Below are positions 36,952-49,261 of a stretch of 64,000 bases of DNA, in pieces; the stretch's first letter is position 1, and each line of letters starts with the position of its first letter. Below the pieces are notes generated by a model. The model searched no databases and was not told the DNA's origin. It saw only the letters and a program-made list of their open reading frames with translations. The DNA comes from Balaenoptera acutorostrata (Eukaryota > Chordata > Mammalia > Artiodactyla > Balaenopteridae). The translations under genes were made by a program, and so were the position numbers. The stretch is from the NCBI RefSeq assembly GCF_949987535.1, contig NW_026646030.1, forward strand, positions 558,001-622,000, written 5' to 3'.

Positions 36952-39729
36952 CAGGCACAGGTCACTCTATTTTCCCATCAGGAAGAAGAATTAACCACAG
37001 GCTTAGCCTGCCCTCTGGAACCAGAAGAGGGCCTGAAGCAATCCTGCGCTTTTGCGGCCAGCTCCCAAAAAAGCGACTTGAAAAATGGAGCTCAGGGGCA
37101 CTGCAATTCACAAACCTGCAGAGTTATAAATGATAACTCTCGTCCACAAATATATTGAGGGAAGGCAACGAAGAGGATTTGAAAGCAAGGCAGAATTGCA
37201 GGAAACAGATTTCAGGAGGTAGATTCGAATCGCCTTGAAAGCACATGAAAAGGGGCAAAACGTGGACAATGATGCCCTTGGCCAAAAAAGGCGTATGCGT
37301 TTTTTCCTGAATATATTCAGGAAAAAACGCATACGCCCTTTTTGGCCAACCAAGCAACCTGGAAAGGCAAATCAGCGCTCCAAAGAAGTCTGGCTTCCAA
37401 GCGGGCAAAAGGGCCACGCGGAAAAAAGTGTCCAAACCAGAAATGCAGGACCGGCCATGGAGAAATGGGAGCCTTGCTACGCTGATGAGCGGGATGTAAA
37501 TTGCCAACAGCCACTCTGGAGAAGTGTACGGTGTGTCCTGAAACGTCTAAAAAACACAGCTTAGAGAGCATACGGCACTTCCACGCATGGGCGTATAAAT
37601 TGGGAAAACTAAAAATCAGCAAGACACAGGCACCCCAAAGTTAGGGCTGCTCTGTTGACAAGAAACCCCACTTCATTACACCTTAAATATCCTAGGAAAG
37701 AGAAAAATGGATAAAGAAGTTGTGGTCCTCATGTACAATGGAATATCACTCAGCCATGAAATCAACGTCATAAGGCTAGTAGCAGCACGATGAGTGGATT
37801 TAGGTACGACGATTCTAAGTGAAATAAGTCACACAGAAAAAGACACTTATCATAAGATATCACTTAGAGAGGGAATGTAAAAACCGCTACACTTGACCTG
37901 AATGACAAAACAGAAGAGAGTCACACGTTTAGAAAACACACTATGGCTGCTGAACGGGAAAGGTTAGGTGGGGTGATGCATAAAACAAGGGTTTCAAATT
38001 AGCTCAGATACCGTTCCATAAACCCAATATGTAATAGACAAGACCTACTCCTTGCTCAGTGAACTGGACTCAACACCCCCTATTCACCGCACAAGAATAT
38101 ATCTGACTAGTAAGAATCTTCAAACCTATGTATTGATATCTCTCTGTAAGTGAGTCAAGGGGGTGTAAAGCAGCATAAACACAGCCATGAAAAGCAGCTA
38201 AACCCCATTATAAAAATAAATGACTTTTCAAAACCCGTGAAACAAAGACAGTGAAATAGAGAGAAATTCTTACACAATTCGTTCAGGGGCTGTGATGCAA
38301 CCTGGAATGACCATATCTAGACCCACAGCTGATTGAGACATAAGGGTGGACACTCTTGGGGCTGAGAGGTTTGGTGAGGTTGGGTGAGCCAACGCAGACC
38401 CTTTAAAGTAATACTGCATGGTACCCATCCCATGGGTCCCAAATCTCCAGGTTCAAGGGCATCTTCCTACGTCGAAAACATGCATGAGAAACCCAGAAGA
38501 TGGTACACCGTGTGATCGGGAAAGGTTTCTAAAACGCACCTCATTTCTCATCTGATTGTGCTCGGGTTCGCCATTCCAGCCGCTTTACTAGCCATCTCCC
38601 TCCTTGGAGAATCAGCACCTTTAAGCTCCTGTTCCGTACAGGTTGCAATTTGTCCTGAGGATGAACGGGAAGAGGGGGAACCAATGAGAGACTAGCTCTA
38701 GGTGTTGGGACAGGCACATGTCACTCTATTTTCCCATCAGGAAGAAGAATTAACCACAGGCGTAGCCTTCCCTCTGGAACCAGAAGAGGGCCTGAAGCAA
38801 TCCTGCGCTTTTGCGGCCAGCTCTCAACAAAGCGACTTGAAAAATGGAGCTCAGGGTCACTGCAATTCACAAACCTGCAGTGTTATAAATGATAACTCTC
38901 GTCCACAAATATATTGAGGGAAGGCAACGAAGAGAATTTGAAAGCAAGGCAGAATTGCAGGAAACAGATTTCAGGAGGTAGATTCGAATCGCCTTGAAAG
39001 CACATGAAAAGCGGCAAAACGTGGACAATGAGGCCCTTGGCCAAAAAGGGCGTATGCGTTTTTTCCTGAATATATTCAGGAAAAAACGCATACGCCCTTT
39101 TTGGCCAACCAAGCAACCTGGAAAGGCAAATCAGCGCTCCAAAGAAGTCTGGCTTCCCAGCGGGCAAAAGGGCCATGCGGAAAAAAGTGTCCAAACCAGA
39201 AATGCAGGACCGGCCATGGAGAAATGGGAGCCTTGCTACGCTGATGGGCGGGATGTAAATTGCCAACAGCCACTCTAGAGAAGTGTACGGTGTGTCCTGA
39301 AACGTCTAAAAAACACAGGTAGAGAGCATACGGCACTTCCACGCATGGGCGTATAAATTGGGAAAACTAAAAATCAGCAAGACACAGGCACCCCAAAGTT
39401 TAGGGCTGCTCTGTTGACAAGAACCCCCACTTCATTACACCTTAAATATCCTAGGAAAGAGAAAAATGGATAAAGAAGTTGTGGTCCTCATGTACAATTG
39501 ATATCACTCAGCTATGAAATCAACGTCATAAGGCTAGAGGCAGCACGATGAGTGGATTTAGGTACGACGATTCTAAGTGAAATAAGTCACACAGAAAAAG
39601 ACACTTATCATAAGATATCACTTATGGAGGGAATGTAAAAACCGCTACACTTGACCTGAATGACAAAACAGAAGAGAGTCACACGTTTAGAAAACACACT
39701 ATGGCTGCTGAACGGGAAAGGTGAGGTGG
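36213..39729 (+). repeat. Dimer tandem duplication, copy 2 (3,517 bp)
   Basis: Directly follows copy 1. Marker aattagttcag (T at 32727 and 36244) is present in both copies, while the next equivalent position, 39761, is C. This fixes the extent of the duplication to within 32 bp. Confidence 0.9.
36952..38710 (+). repeat. Satellite monomer 22
   Basis: 1,759 bp. Second copy of monomer 20 at an offset of 3,517 bp, indistinguishable in everything I compared. Palindrome 37278-37349 has the same mismatch. Confidence 0.95.
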
Positions 39730-40468
39730 GGTGATGCATAAAACAAGGGTTTCAAATTAGCTCAGATACCGTTCCATAAACCCAATATGTAATAGACAAG
39801 ACCTACTCCTTGCTCAGTGAACTGGACTCAACACCCCCTATTCACCACACAAGAATATATCTGACTAGTAAGAATCTTCAAACCTATGTATTGATATCTC
39901 TCTGTAAGTGAGTCAAGGGGATGTAAAGCAGCATAAACACAGCCGTGAAAAGCAGCTAAACCCCATTATAAAAATAAATGACTTTTTATAACCCGTGAAA
40001 CAAAGACAGTGAAAGAGAGAGAAATTCTTACACAATTCGTTCAGGGGCTGTGATGCAACCTGGATTGACCATATCTAGACCCACAGCTGATTGAGACATA
40101 AGGGTGGACACTCTTGGGGCTGAGAGGTTTGGTGAGGTTGGGTGAGCCAACGCACACCCTTTAAAGTAATACTGCATGGTACCCATCCCATGGGTCCCAA
40201 ATCTCCAGGTTCAAGGGCATCTTCCTACGTCGAAAACATGCATGAGAAACCCAGAAGATGGTACACCGTGTGATCGGGAAAGGTTTCTACAACACACCTC
40301 ATTTCTCATCTCCTTGTGCTCGGTTTCGCCATTCCAGCCGCTTTACTAGCCATCTCCCTCCTTGGAGAATCAGCACCTTTAACCTCCTGTTCCGTACAGG
40401 TTGCAATTTGTCCTGAGGATGAACGGGAAGAGGGGGAACCAATGAGAGACTAGCTCTAGGTGTTGGGA
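38711..40468 (+). repeat. Satellite monomer 23
   Basis: 1,758 bp. Second copy of monomer 21 up to about 39.73 kb, then switches to the tail type with ggggatgtaaagcagc and gactttttataaccc. Palindrome 39037-39108 is perfect. Confidence 0.95.
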
Positions 40469-42227
40469 CAGGCACAGGTCACTCTATTTTCCCATCAGGA
40501 AGAAGAATTAACCACAGGCTTAGCCTGCCCTCTGGAACCAGAATAGGGCCTGAAGCAATCCTGCGCTTTTGCGGCCAGCTCCCAAAAAAGCGACTTGAAA
40601 AATGGAGCTCAGGGGCACTGCAATTCACAAACCTGCAGAGTTATAAATGATAACTCTCGTCCACAAATATATTGAGGGAAGGCAACGAAGAGGATTTGAA
40701 AGCAAGGCAGAATTGCAGGAAACAGCTTTCAGGAGATACATTCGAATCGCCTTGAAAGCACATGAAAAGCGGCAAAACGTGGACAATGATGCCCTTGGCC
40801 AAAAAGTGCGTATGCGTTTTTTCCTGAATGTATTCAGGAAAAAACGCATACGCCCTTTTTGGCCAACCAAGCAACCTGGAAAGGCAAATCAGCGCTCCAA
40901 AGAAGTTTGGCTTCCCAGCGGGCAAAAGGGCCATGCGGAAAAAAGTGTCCAAACCAGAAATGCAGGACCGGCCATGGAGAAATGGGAGCCTTGCTACGCT
41001 GATGGGCGGGATGTAAATTGCCAACAGCCACTCTGGAGAAGTGTACGGTGTGTCCTGAAACGTCTAAAAAACACAGCTTAGAGAGCATACGGCACTTCCA
41101 TGCATTGGCGTATAAATTGGGAAAACTAAAAATCAGCAAGACACAGGCACCCCAAAGTTTAGGGCTGCTCTGTTGACAAGAACCCCCACTTCATTACACC
41201 TTAAATATCCTAGGAAAGAGAAAAATGGATAAAGAAGTTGTGGTCCTCATGTACAATGGATATCACTCAGCTATGAAATCAACGTCATAAGGCTAGAGGC
41301 AGCACGATGAGTGGATTTAGGTACGACGATTCTAAGTGAAATAAGTCACACAGAAAAAGACACTTATCATAAGATATCACTTATGGAGGGAATGTAAAAA
41401 CCGCTACACTTGACCTGAATGACAAAACAGAAGAGAGTCACACGTTTAGAAAACACACTATGGCTGCTGAACGGGAAAGGTGAGGTGGGGTGATGCATAA
41501 AACAAGGGTTTCAAATTAGCTCAGATACCGTTCCATAAACCCAATATGTAATAGACAAGACCTACTCCTTGCTCAGTGAACTGGACTCAACACCCCCTAT
41601 TCACCACACAAGAATATATCTGACTAGTAAGAATCTTCAAACCTATGTATTGATATCTCTCTGTAAGTGAGTCAAGGGGATGTAAAGCAGCATAAACACA
41701 GCCGTGAAAAGCAGCTAAACCCCATTATAAAAATAAATGACTTTTTATAACCCGTGAAACAAAGACAGTGAAAGAGAGAGAAATTCTTACACAATTCGTT
41801 CAGGGGCTGTGATGCAACCTGGATTGACCATATCTAGACCCACAGCTGATTGAGACATAAGGGTGGACACTCTTGGGGCTGAGAGGTTTGGTGAGGTTGG
41901 GTGAGCCAACGCACACCCTTTAAAGTAATACTGCATGGTACCCATCCCATGGGTCCCAAATCTCCAGGTTCAAGGGCATCTTCCTACGTCGAAAACATGC
42001 ATGAGAAACCCAGAAGATGGTACACCGTGTGATCGGGAAAGGTTTCTACAACACACCTCATTTCTCATCTCCTTGTGCTCGGTTTCGCCATTCCAGCCGC
42101 TTTACTAGCCATCTCCCTCCTTGGAGAATCAGCACCTTTAACCTCCTGTTCCGTACAGGTTGCAATTTGTCCTGAGGATGAACGGGAAGAGGGGGAACCA
42201 ATGAGAGACTAGCTCTAGGTGTTGGGA
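40469..42227 (+). repeat. Satellite monomer 24
   Basis: 1,759 bp. Palindrome 40795-40866 has a GT-type centre and the private left-arm base aaaaagtgcg, shared only with monomer 28. Open ORF2-relic frame (aggagatacattc). Confidence 0.95.
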
Positions 42228-43986
42228 CAGGCACAGGTCACTCTATTTTCCCATCAGGAAGAAGAATTAACCACAGGCTTAGCCTGCCCTCTGGAACCAG
42301 AATAGGGCCTGAAGCAATCCTGCGCTTTTGCGGCCAGCTCCCAAAAAAGCGACTTGAAAAATGGAGCTCAGGGGCACTGCAATTCACAAACCTGCAGAGT
42401 TATAAATGATAACTCTCGTCCACAAATATATTGAGGGAAGGCAACGAAGAGGATTTGAAAGCAAGGCAGAATTGCAGGAAACAGCTTTCAGGAGATACAT
42501 TCGAATCGCCTTGAAAGCACATGAAAAGCGGCAAAACGTGGACAATGATGCCCTTGGCCAAAAAGGGCGTATGCGTTTTTTCCTGAATGTATTCAGGAAA
42601 AAACGCATACGCCCTTTTTGGCCAACCAAGCAACCTGGAAAGGCAAATCAGCGCTCCAAAGAAGTTTGGCTTCCCAGCGGGCAAAAGGGCCATGCGGAAA
42701 AAAGTGTCCAAACCAGAAATGCAGGACCGGCCATGGAGAAATGGGAGCCTTGCTACGCTGATGGGCGGGATGTAAATTGCCAACAGCCACTCTGGAGAAG
42801 TGTACGGTGTGTCCTGAAACGTCTAAAAAACACAGCTTAGAGAGCATACGGCACTTCCATGCATTGGCGTATAAATTGGGAAAACTAAAAATCAGCAAGA
42901 CACAGGCACCCCAAAGTTTAGGGCTGCTCTGTTGACAAGAACCCCCACTTCTTTACACCTTAAATATCCTAGGAAAGAGAAAAATGGATAAAGAAGTTGT
43001 GGTCCTCATGTACAATGGATATCACTCAGCTATGAAATCAACGTCATAAGGCTAGAGGCAGCACGATGAGTGGATTTAGGTACGACGATTCTAAGTGAAA
43101 TAAGTCACACAGAAAAAGACACTTATCATAAGATATCACTTATGGAGGGAATGTAAAAACCGCTACACTTGACCTGAATGACAAAACAGAAGAGAGTCAC
43201 ACGTTTAGAAAACACACTATGGCTGCTGAACGGGAAAGGTGAGGTGGGGTGATGCATAAAACAAGGGTTTCAAATTAGCTCAGATACCGTTCCATAAACC
43301 CAATATGTAATAGACAAGACCTACTCCTTGCTGAGTGAACTGGACTCAACACCCCCTATTCACCACACAAGAATATATCTGACTAGTAAGAATCTTCAAA
43401 CCTATGTATTGATATCTCTCTGTAAGTGAGTCAAGGGGATGTAAAGCAGCATAAACACAGCCGTGAAAAGCAGCTAAACCCCATTATAAAAATAAATGAC
43501 TTTTTATAACCCGTGAAACAAAGACAGTGAAAGAGAGAGAAATTCTTACACAATTCGTTCAGGGGCTGTGATGCAACCTGGATTGACCATATCTAGACCC
43601 ACAGCTGATTGAGACATAAGGGTGGACACTCTTGGGGCTGAGAGGTTTGGTGAGGTTGGGTGAGCCAACGCACACCCTTTAAAGTAATACTGCATGGTAC
43701 CCATCCCATGGGTCCCAAATCTCCAGGTTCAAGGGCATCTTCCTACGTCGAAAACATGCATGAGAAACCCAGAAGATGGTACACCGTGTGATCGGGAAAG
43801 GTTTCTACAACACACCTCATTTCTCATCTCCTTGTGCTCGGTTTCGCCATTCCAGCCGCTTTACTAGCCATCTCCCTCCTTGGAGAATCAGCACCTTTAA
43901 CCTCCTGTTCCGTACAGGTTGCAATTTGTCCTGAGGATGAACGGGAAGAGGGGGAACCAATGAGAGACTAGCTCTAGGTGTTGGGA
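42228..43986 (+). repeat. Satellite monomer 25
   Basis: 1,759 bp. Palindrome 42554-42625 has only the GT-type centre mismatch. Private: cttctttacacc and ttgctgagtgaac. Open ORF2-relic frame. Confidence 0.95.
42406..42840 (+). pseudogene. Longest open L1 ORF2 relic (144 codons) in monomer 25
   Basis: In monomers 24, 25, 26, 28 and 29 the block usually reading aggaggtagattc is aggagatacattc, which removes the TAG stop and opens 144 codons in the L1 ORF2 frame (also at 40647-41081, 44165-44599, 47681-48115 and 49440-49874). The added N-terminal part (VHKYIEGRQRRG, then LQETAFRRYIR) has the spacing and basic character of the ORF2 segment upstream of the AHEKR block. The frame still ends shortly after LKRLKNTA and lacks any catalytic domain. 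It is best read as a stop-free relic, not a gene. Confidence 0.7.
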
Positions 43987-45744
43987 CAGGCACAGGTCAC
44001 TCTATTTTCCCATCAGGAAGAAGAATTAACCACAGGCTTAGCCTGCCCTCTGGAACCAGAATAGGGCCTGAAGCAATCCTGCGCTTTTGCGGCCAGCTCC
44101 CAAAAAAGCGACTTGAAAAATGGAGCTCAGGGGCACTGCAATTCACAAACCTGCAGAGTTATAAATGATAACTCTCGTCCACAAATATATTGAGGGAAGG
44201 CAACGAAGAGGATTTGAAAGCAAGGCAGAATTGCAGGAAACAGCTTTCAGGAGATACATTCGAATCGCCTTGAAAGCACATGAAAAGCGGCAAAACGTGG
44301 ACAATGATGCCCTTGGCCAAAAAGGGCGTATGCGTTTTTTCCTGAATGTATTCAGGAAAAAACGCATACGCCCTTTTTGGCCAACCAAGCAACCTGGAAA
44401 GGCAAATCAGCGCTCCAAAGAAGTTTGGCTTCCCAGCGGGCAAAAGGGCCATGCGGAAAAAAGTGTCCAAACCAGAAATGCAGGACCGGCCATGGAGAAA
44501 TGGGAGCCTTGCTACGCTGATGGGCGGGATGTAAATTGCCAACAGCCACTCTGGAGAAGTGTACGGTGTGTCCTGAAACGTCTAAAAAACACAGCTTAGA
44601 GAGCATACGGCACTTCCATGCATTGGCGTATAAATTGGGAAAACTAAAAATCAGCAAGACACAGGCACCCCAAAGTTTAGGGCTGCTCTGTTGACAAGAA
44701 CCCCCACTTCATTACACCTTAAATATCCTAGGAAAGAGAAAAATGGATAAAGAAGTTGTGGTCCTCATGTACAATGGATATCACTCAGCCATGAAATCAA
44801 CGTCATAAGGCTAGAGGCAGCACGATGAGTGGATTTAGGTACGACGATTCTAAGTGAAATAAGTCACACAGAAAAAGACACTTATCATAAGATATCACTT
44901 ATGGAGAGAATGTAAAAACCGCTACACTTGACCTGAATGACAAAACAGAAGAGAGTCACACGTTTAGAAAACACACTATGGCTGCTGAACGGGAAAGGTG
45001 AGGTGGGGTGATGCATAAAACAAGGGTTTCAAATTAGCTCAGATACCGTTCCATAAACCCAATATGTAATAGACAAGACCTACTCCTTGCTCAGTGAACT
45101 GGACTCAACACCGCCTATTCACCGCACAAGAATATATCTGACTAGTAAGAACCTTCAAACCTATTTATTGATATCTCTCCGTAAGTGAGTCAAGGGGGTG
45201 TAAAGCAGCATAAACACAGCCGTGAAAAGCAGCTAAACCACATTAAAAAAATAAATGACTTTTCAAAACCCGCGAAACAAAGACAGTGAAAGAGAGAGAA
45301 ATTCTTACACAATTCGTTCAGGGGCTGTGATGCAACCTGGATTGACCATATCTAGACCCACAGCTGATTGAGACATAAGGGTGGACACTCTTGGGCTGAG
45401 AGGTTTGGTGAGGTTGGGTGAGCCAACGCACACGCTTTAAAGTAATACTGCATGGTACCCATCCCATGGGTCCCAAATCTCCAGGTTCAAGGGCATCTTC
45501 CTACGTCGAAAACATGCATGAGAAACCCAGAAGATGGTACACCGTGTGATCGGGAAAGGTTTCTAAAACGCACCTCATTTCTCATCTGATTGTGCTCGGG
45601 TTCGCCATTCCAGCCGCTTTACTAGCCATCTCCCTCCTTGGAGAATCAGCACCTTTAAGCTCCTGTTCCGTACAGGTTGCAATTTGTCCTGAGGATGAAC
45701 GGGAAGAGGGGGAACCAATGAGAGACTAGCTCTAGGTGTTGGGA
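43987..45744 (+). repeat. Satellite monomer 26
   Basis: 1,758 bp. Palindrome 44313-44384 has a GT-type centre. The tail switches to ttatggagagaatg, gaaccttcaaacctatttat, tctccgtaag and cacacgcttt, shared only with monomer 29. Confidence 0.95.
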
Positions 45745-47502
45745 CAGGCACATGTCACTCTATTTTCCCATCAGGAAGAAGAATTAACCACAGGCGTAGC
45801 CTTCCCTCTGGAACCAGAAGAGGGCCTGAAGCAATCCTGCGCTTTTGCGGCCAGCTCTCAACAAAGCGACTTGAAAAATGGAGCTCAGGGTCACTGCAAT
45901 TCACAAACCTGCAGTGTTATAAATGATAACTCTCGTCCACAAATATATTGAGGGAAGGCAACGAAGAGAATTTGAAAGCAAGGCAGAATTGCAGGAAACA
46001 GATTTCAGGAGGTAGATTCGAATCGCCTTGAAAGCACATGAAAAGCGGCAAAACGTGGACAATGAGGCCCTTGGCCAAAAAGGGCGTATGCGTTTTTTCC
46101 TGAATATATTCAGGAAAAAACGCATACGCCCTTTTTGGCCAACCAAGCAACCTGGAAAGGCAAATCAGCGCTCCAAAGAAGTCTGGCTTCCCAGCGGGCA
46201 AAAGGGCCATGCGGAAAAAAGTGTCCAAACCAGAAATGCAGGACCGGCCATGGAGAAATGGGAGCCTTGCTACGCTGATGGGCGGGATGTAAATTGCCAA
46301 CAGCCACTCTAGAGAAGTGTACGGTGTGTCCTGAAACGTCTAAAAAACACAGGTAGAGAGCATACGGCACTTCCACGCATGGGCGTATAAATTGGGAAAA
46401 CTAAAAATCAGCAAGACACAGGCACCCCAAAGTTTAGGGCTGCTCTGTTGACAAGAACCCCCACTTCATTACACCTTAAATATCCTAGGAAAGAGAAAAA
46501 TGGATAAAGAAGTTGTGGTCCTCATGTACAATGGATATCACTCAGCTATGAAATCAACGTCATAAGGCTAGAGGCAGCACGATGAGTGGATTTAGGTACG
46601 ACGATTCTAAGTGAAATAAGTCACACAGAAAAAGACACTTATCATAAGATATCACTTATGGAGGGAATGTAAAAACCGCTACACTTGACCTGAATGACAA
46701 AACAGAAGAGAGTCACACGTTTAGAAAACACACTATGGCTGCTGAACGGGAAAGGTGAGGTGGGGTGATGCATAAAACAAGGGTTTCAAATTAGCTCAGA
46801 TACCGTTCCATAAACCCAATATGTAATAGACAAGACCTACTCCTTGCTCAGTGAACTGGACTCAACACCCCCTATTCACCACACAAGAATATATCTGACT
46901 AGTAAGAATCTTCAAACCTATGTATTGATATCTCTCTGTAAGTGAGTCAAGGGGATGTAAAGCAGCATAAACACAGCCGTGAAAAGCAGCTAAACCCCAT
47001 TATAAAAATAAATGACTTTTTATAACCCGTGAAACAAAGACAGTGAAAGAGAGAGAAATTCTTACACAATTCGTTCAGGGGCTGTGATGCAACCTGGATT
47101 GACCATATCTAGACCCACAGCTGATTGAGACATAAGGGTGGACACTCTTGGGGCTGAGAGGTTTGGTGAGGTTGGGTGAGCCAACGCACACCCTTTAAAG
47201 TAATACTGCATGGTACCCATCCCATGGGTCCCAAATCTCCAGGTTCAAGGGCATCTTCCTACGTCGAAAACATGCATGAGAAACCCAGAAGATGGTACAC
47301 CGTGTGATCGGGAAAGGTTTCTACAACACACCTCATTTCTCATCTCCTTGTGCTCGGTTTCGCCATTCCAGCCGCTTTACTAGCCATCTCCCTCCTTGGA
47401 GAATCAGCACCTTTAACCTCCTGTTCCGTACAGGTTGCAATTTGTCCTGAGGATGAACGGGAAGAGGGGGAACCAATGAGAGACTAGCTCTAGGTGTTGG
47501 GA
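45745..47502 (+). repeat. Satellite monomer 27
   Basis: 1,758 bp. Copy of monomer 23 (offset 7,034 bp), except tacaatggatatc where 23 has tacaattgatatc. Palindrome 46071-46142 is perfect. Confidence 0.95.
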
Positions 47503-49261
47503 CAGGCACAGGTCACTCTATTTTCCCATCAGGAAGAAGAATTAACCACAGGCTTAGCCTGCCCTCTGGAACCAGAATAGGGCCTGAAGCAATCCTGCGC
47601 TTTTGCGGCCAGCTCCCAAAAAAGCGACTTGAAAAATGGAGCTCAGGGGCACTGCAATTCACAAACCTGCAGAGTTATAAATGATAACTCTCGTCCACAA
47701 ATATATTGAGGGAAGGCAACGAAGAGGATTTGAAAGCAAGGCAGAATTGCAGGAAACAGCTTTCAGGAGATACATTCGAATCGCCTTGAAAGCACATGAA
47801 AAGCGGCAAAACGTGGACAATGATGCCCTTGGCCAAAAAGTGCGTATGCGTTTTTTCCTGAATGTATTCAGGAAAAAACGCATACGCCCTTTTTGGCCAA
47901 CCAAGCAACCTGGAAAGGCAAATCAGCGCTCCAAAGAAGTTTGGCTTCCCAGCGGGCAAAAGGGCCATGCGGAAAAAAGTGTCCAAACCAGAAATGCAGG
48001 ACCGGCCATGGAGAAATGGGAGCCTTGCTACGCTGATGGGCGGGATGTAAATTGCCAACAGCCACTCTGGAGAAGTGTACGGTGTGTCCTGAAACGTCTA
48101 AAAAACACAGCTTAGAGAGCATACGGCACTTCCATGCATTGGCGTATAAATTGGGAAAACTAAAAATCAGCAAGACACAGGCACCCCAAAGTTTAGGGCT
48201 GCTCTGTTGACAAGAACCCCCACTTCATTACACCTTAAATATCCTAGGAAAGAGAAAAATGGATAAAGAAGTTGTGGTCCTCATGTACAATGGATATCAC
48301 TCAGCTATGAAATCAACGTCATAAGGCTAGAGGCAGCACGATGAGTGGATTTAGGTACGACGATTCTAAGTGAAATAAGTCACACAGAAAAAGACACTTA
48401 TCATAAGATATCACTTATGGAGGGAATGTAAAAACCGCTACACTTGACCTGAATGACAAAACAGAAGAGAGTCACACGTTTAGAAAACACACTATGGCTG
48501 CTGAACGGGAAAGGTGAGGTGGGGTGATGCATAAAACAAGGGTTTCAAATTAGCTCAGATACCGTTCCATAAACCCAATATGTAATAGACAAGACCTACT
48601 CCTTGCTCAGTGAACTGGACTCAACACCCCCTATTCACCACACAAGAATATATCTGACTAGTAAGAATCTTCAAACCTATGTATTGATATCTCTCTGTAA
48701 GTGAGTCAAGGGGATGTAAAGCAGCATAAACACAGCCGTGAAAAGCAGCTAAACCCCATTATAAAAATAAATGACTTTTTATAACCCGTGAAACAAAGAC
48801 AGTGAAAGAGAGAGAAATTCTTACACAATTCGTTCAGGGGCTGTGATGCAACCTGGATTGACCATATCTAGACCCACAGCTGATTGAGACATAAGGGTGG
48901 ACACTCTTGGGGCTGAGAGGTTTGGTGAGGTTGGGTGAGCCAACGCACACCCTTTAAAGTAATACTGCATGGTACCCATCCCATGGGTCCCAAATCTCCA
49001 GGTTCAAGGGCATCTTCCTACGTCGAAAACATGCATGAGAAACCCAGAAGATGGTACACCGTGTGATCGGGAAAGGTTTCTACAACACACCTCATTTCTC
49101 ATCTCCTTGTGCTCGGTTTCGCCATTCCAGCCGCTTTACTAGCCATCTCCCTCCTTGGAGAATCAGCACCTTTAACCTCCTGTTCCGTACAGGTTGCAAT
49201 TTGTCCTGAGGATGAACGGGAAGAGGGGGAACCAATGAGAGACTAGCTCTAGGTGTTGGGA
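47503..49261 (+). repeat. Satellite monomer 28
   Basis: 1,759 bp. Copy of monomer 24 (offset 7,034 bp) including the private palindrome base aaaaagtgcg. Palindrome 47829-47900 has a GT-type centre. Confidence 0.95.

Larger units (their letters stand above)
38401..42951 (+). repeat. Block copy at 7,034-bp offset, copy 1
   Basis: Spans from the linker before monomer 23 through the head of monomer 25. It matches 45435-49985, including the private aaaaagtgcg palindrome base of monomer 24. The only difference noticed is tacaattgatatc against tacaatggatatc. Confidence 0.85.

Noticed and set aside
32696..39729. Recently inserted transposable element explaining the identical 3,517-bp copies
   Set aside because: The copies are in phase with the monomer, directly adjacent and lack target-site duplications, so unequal crossover (or an assembly duplicate) explains them.
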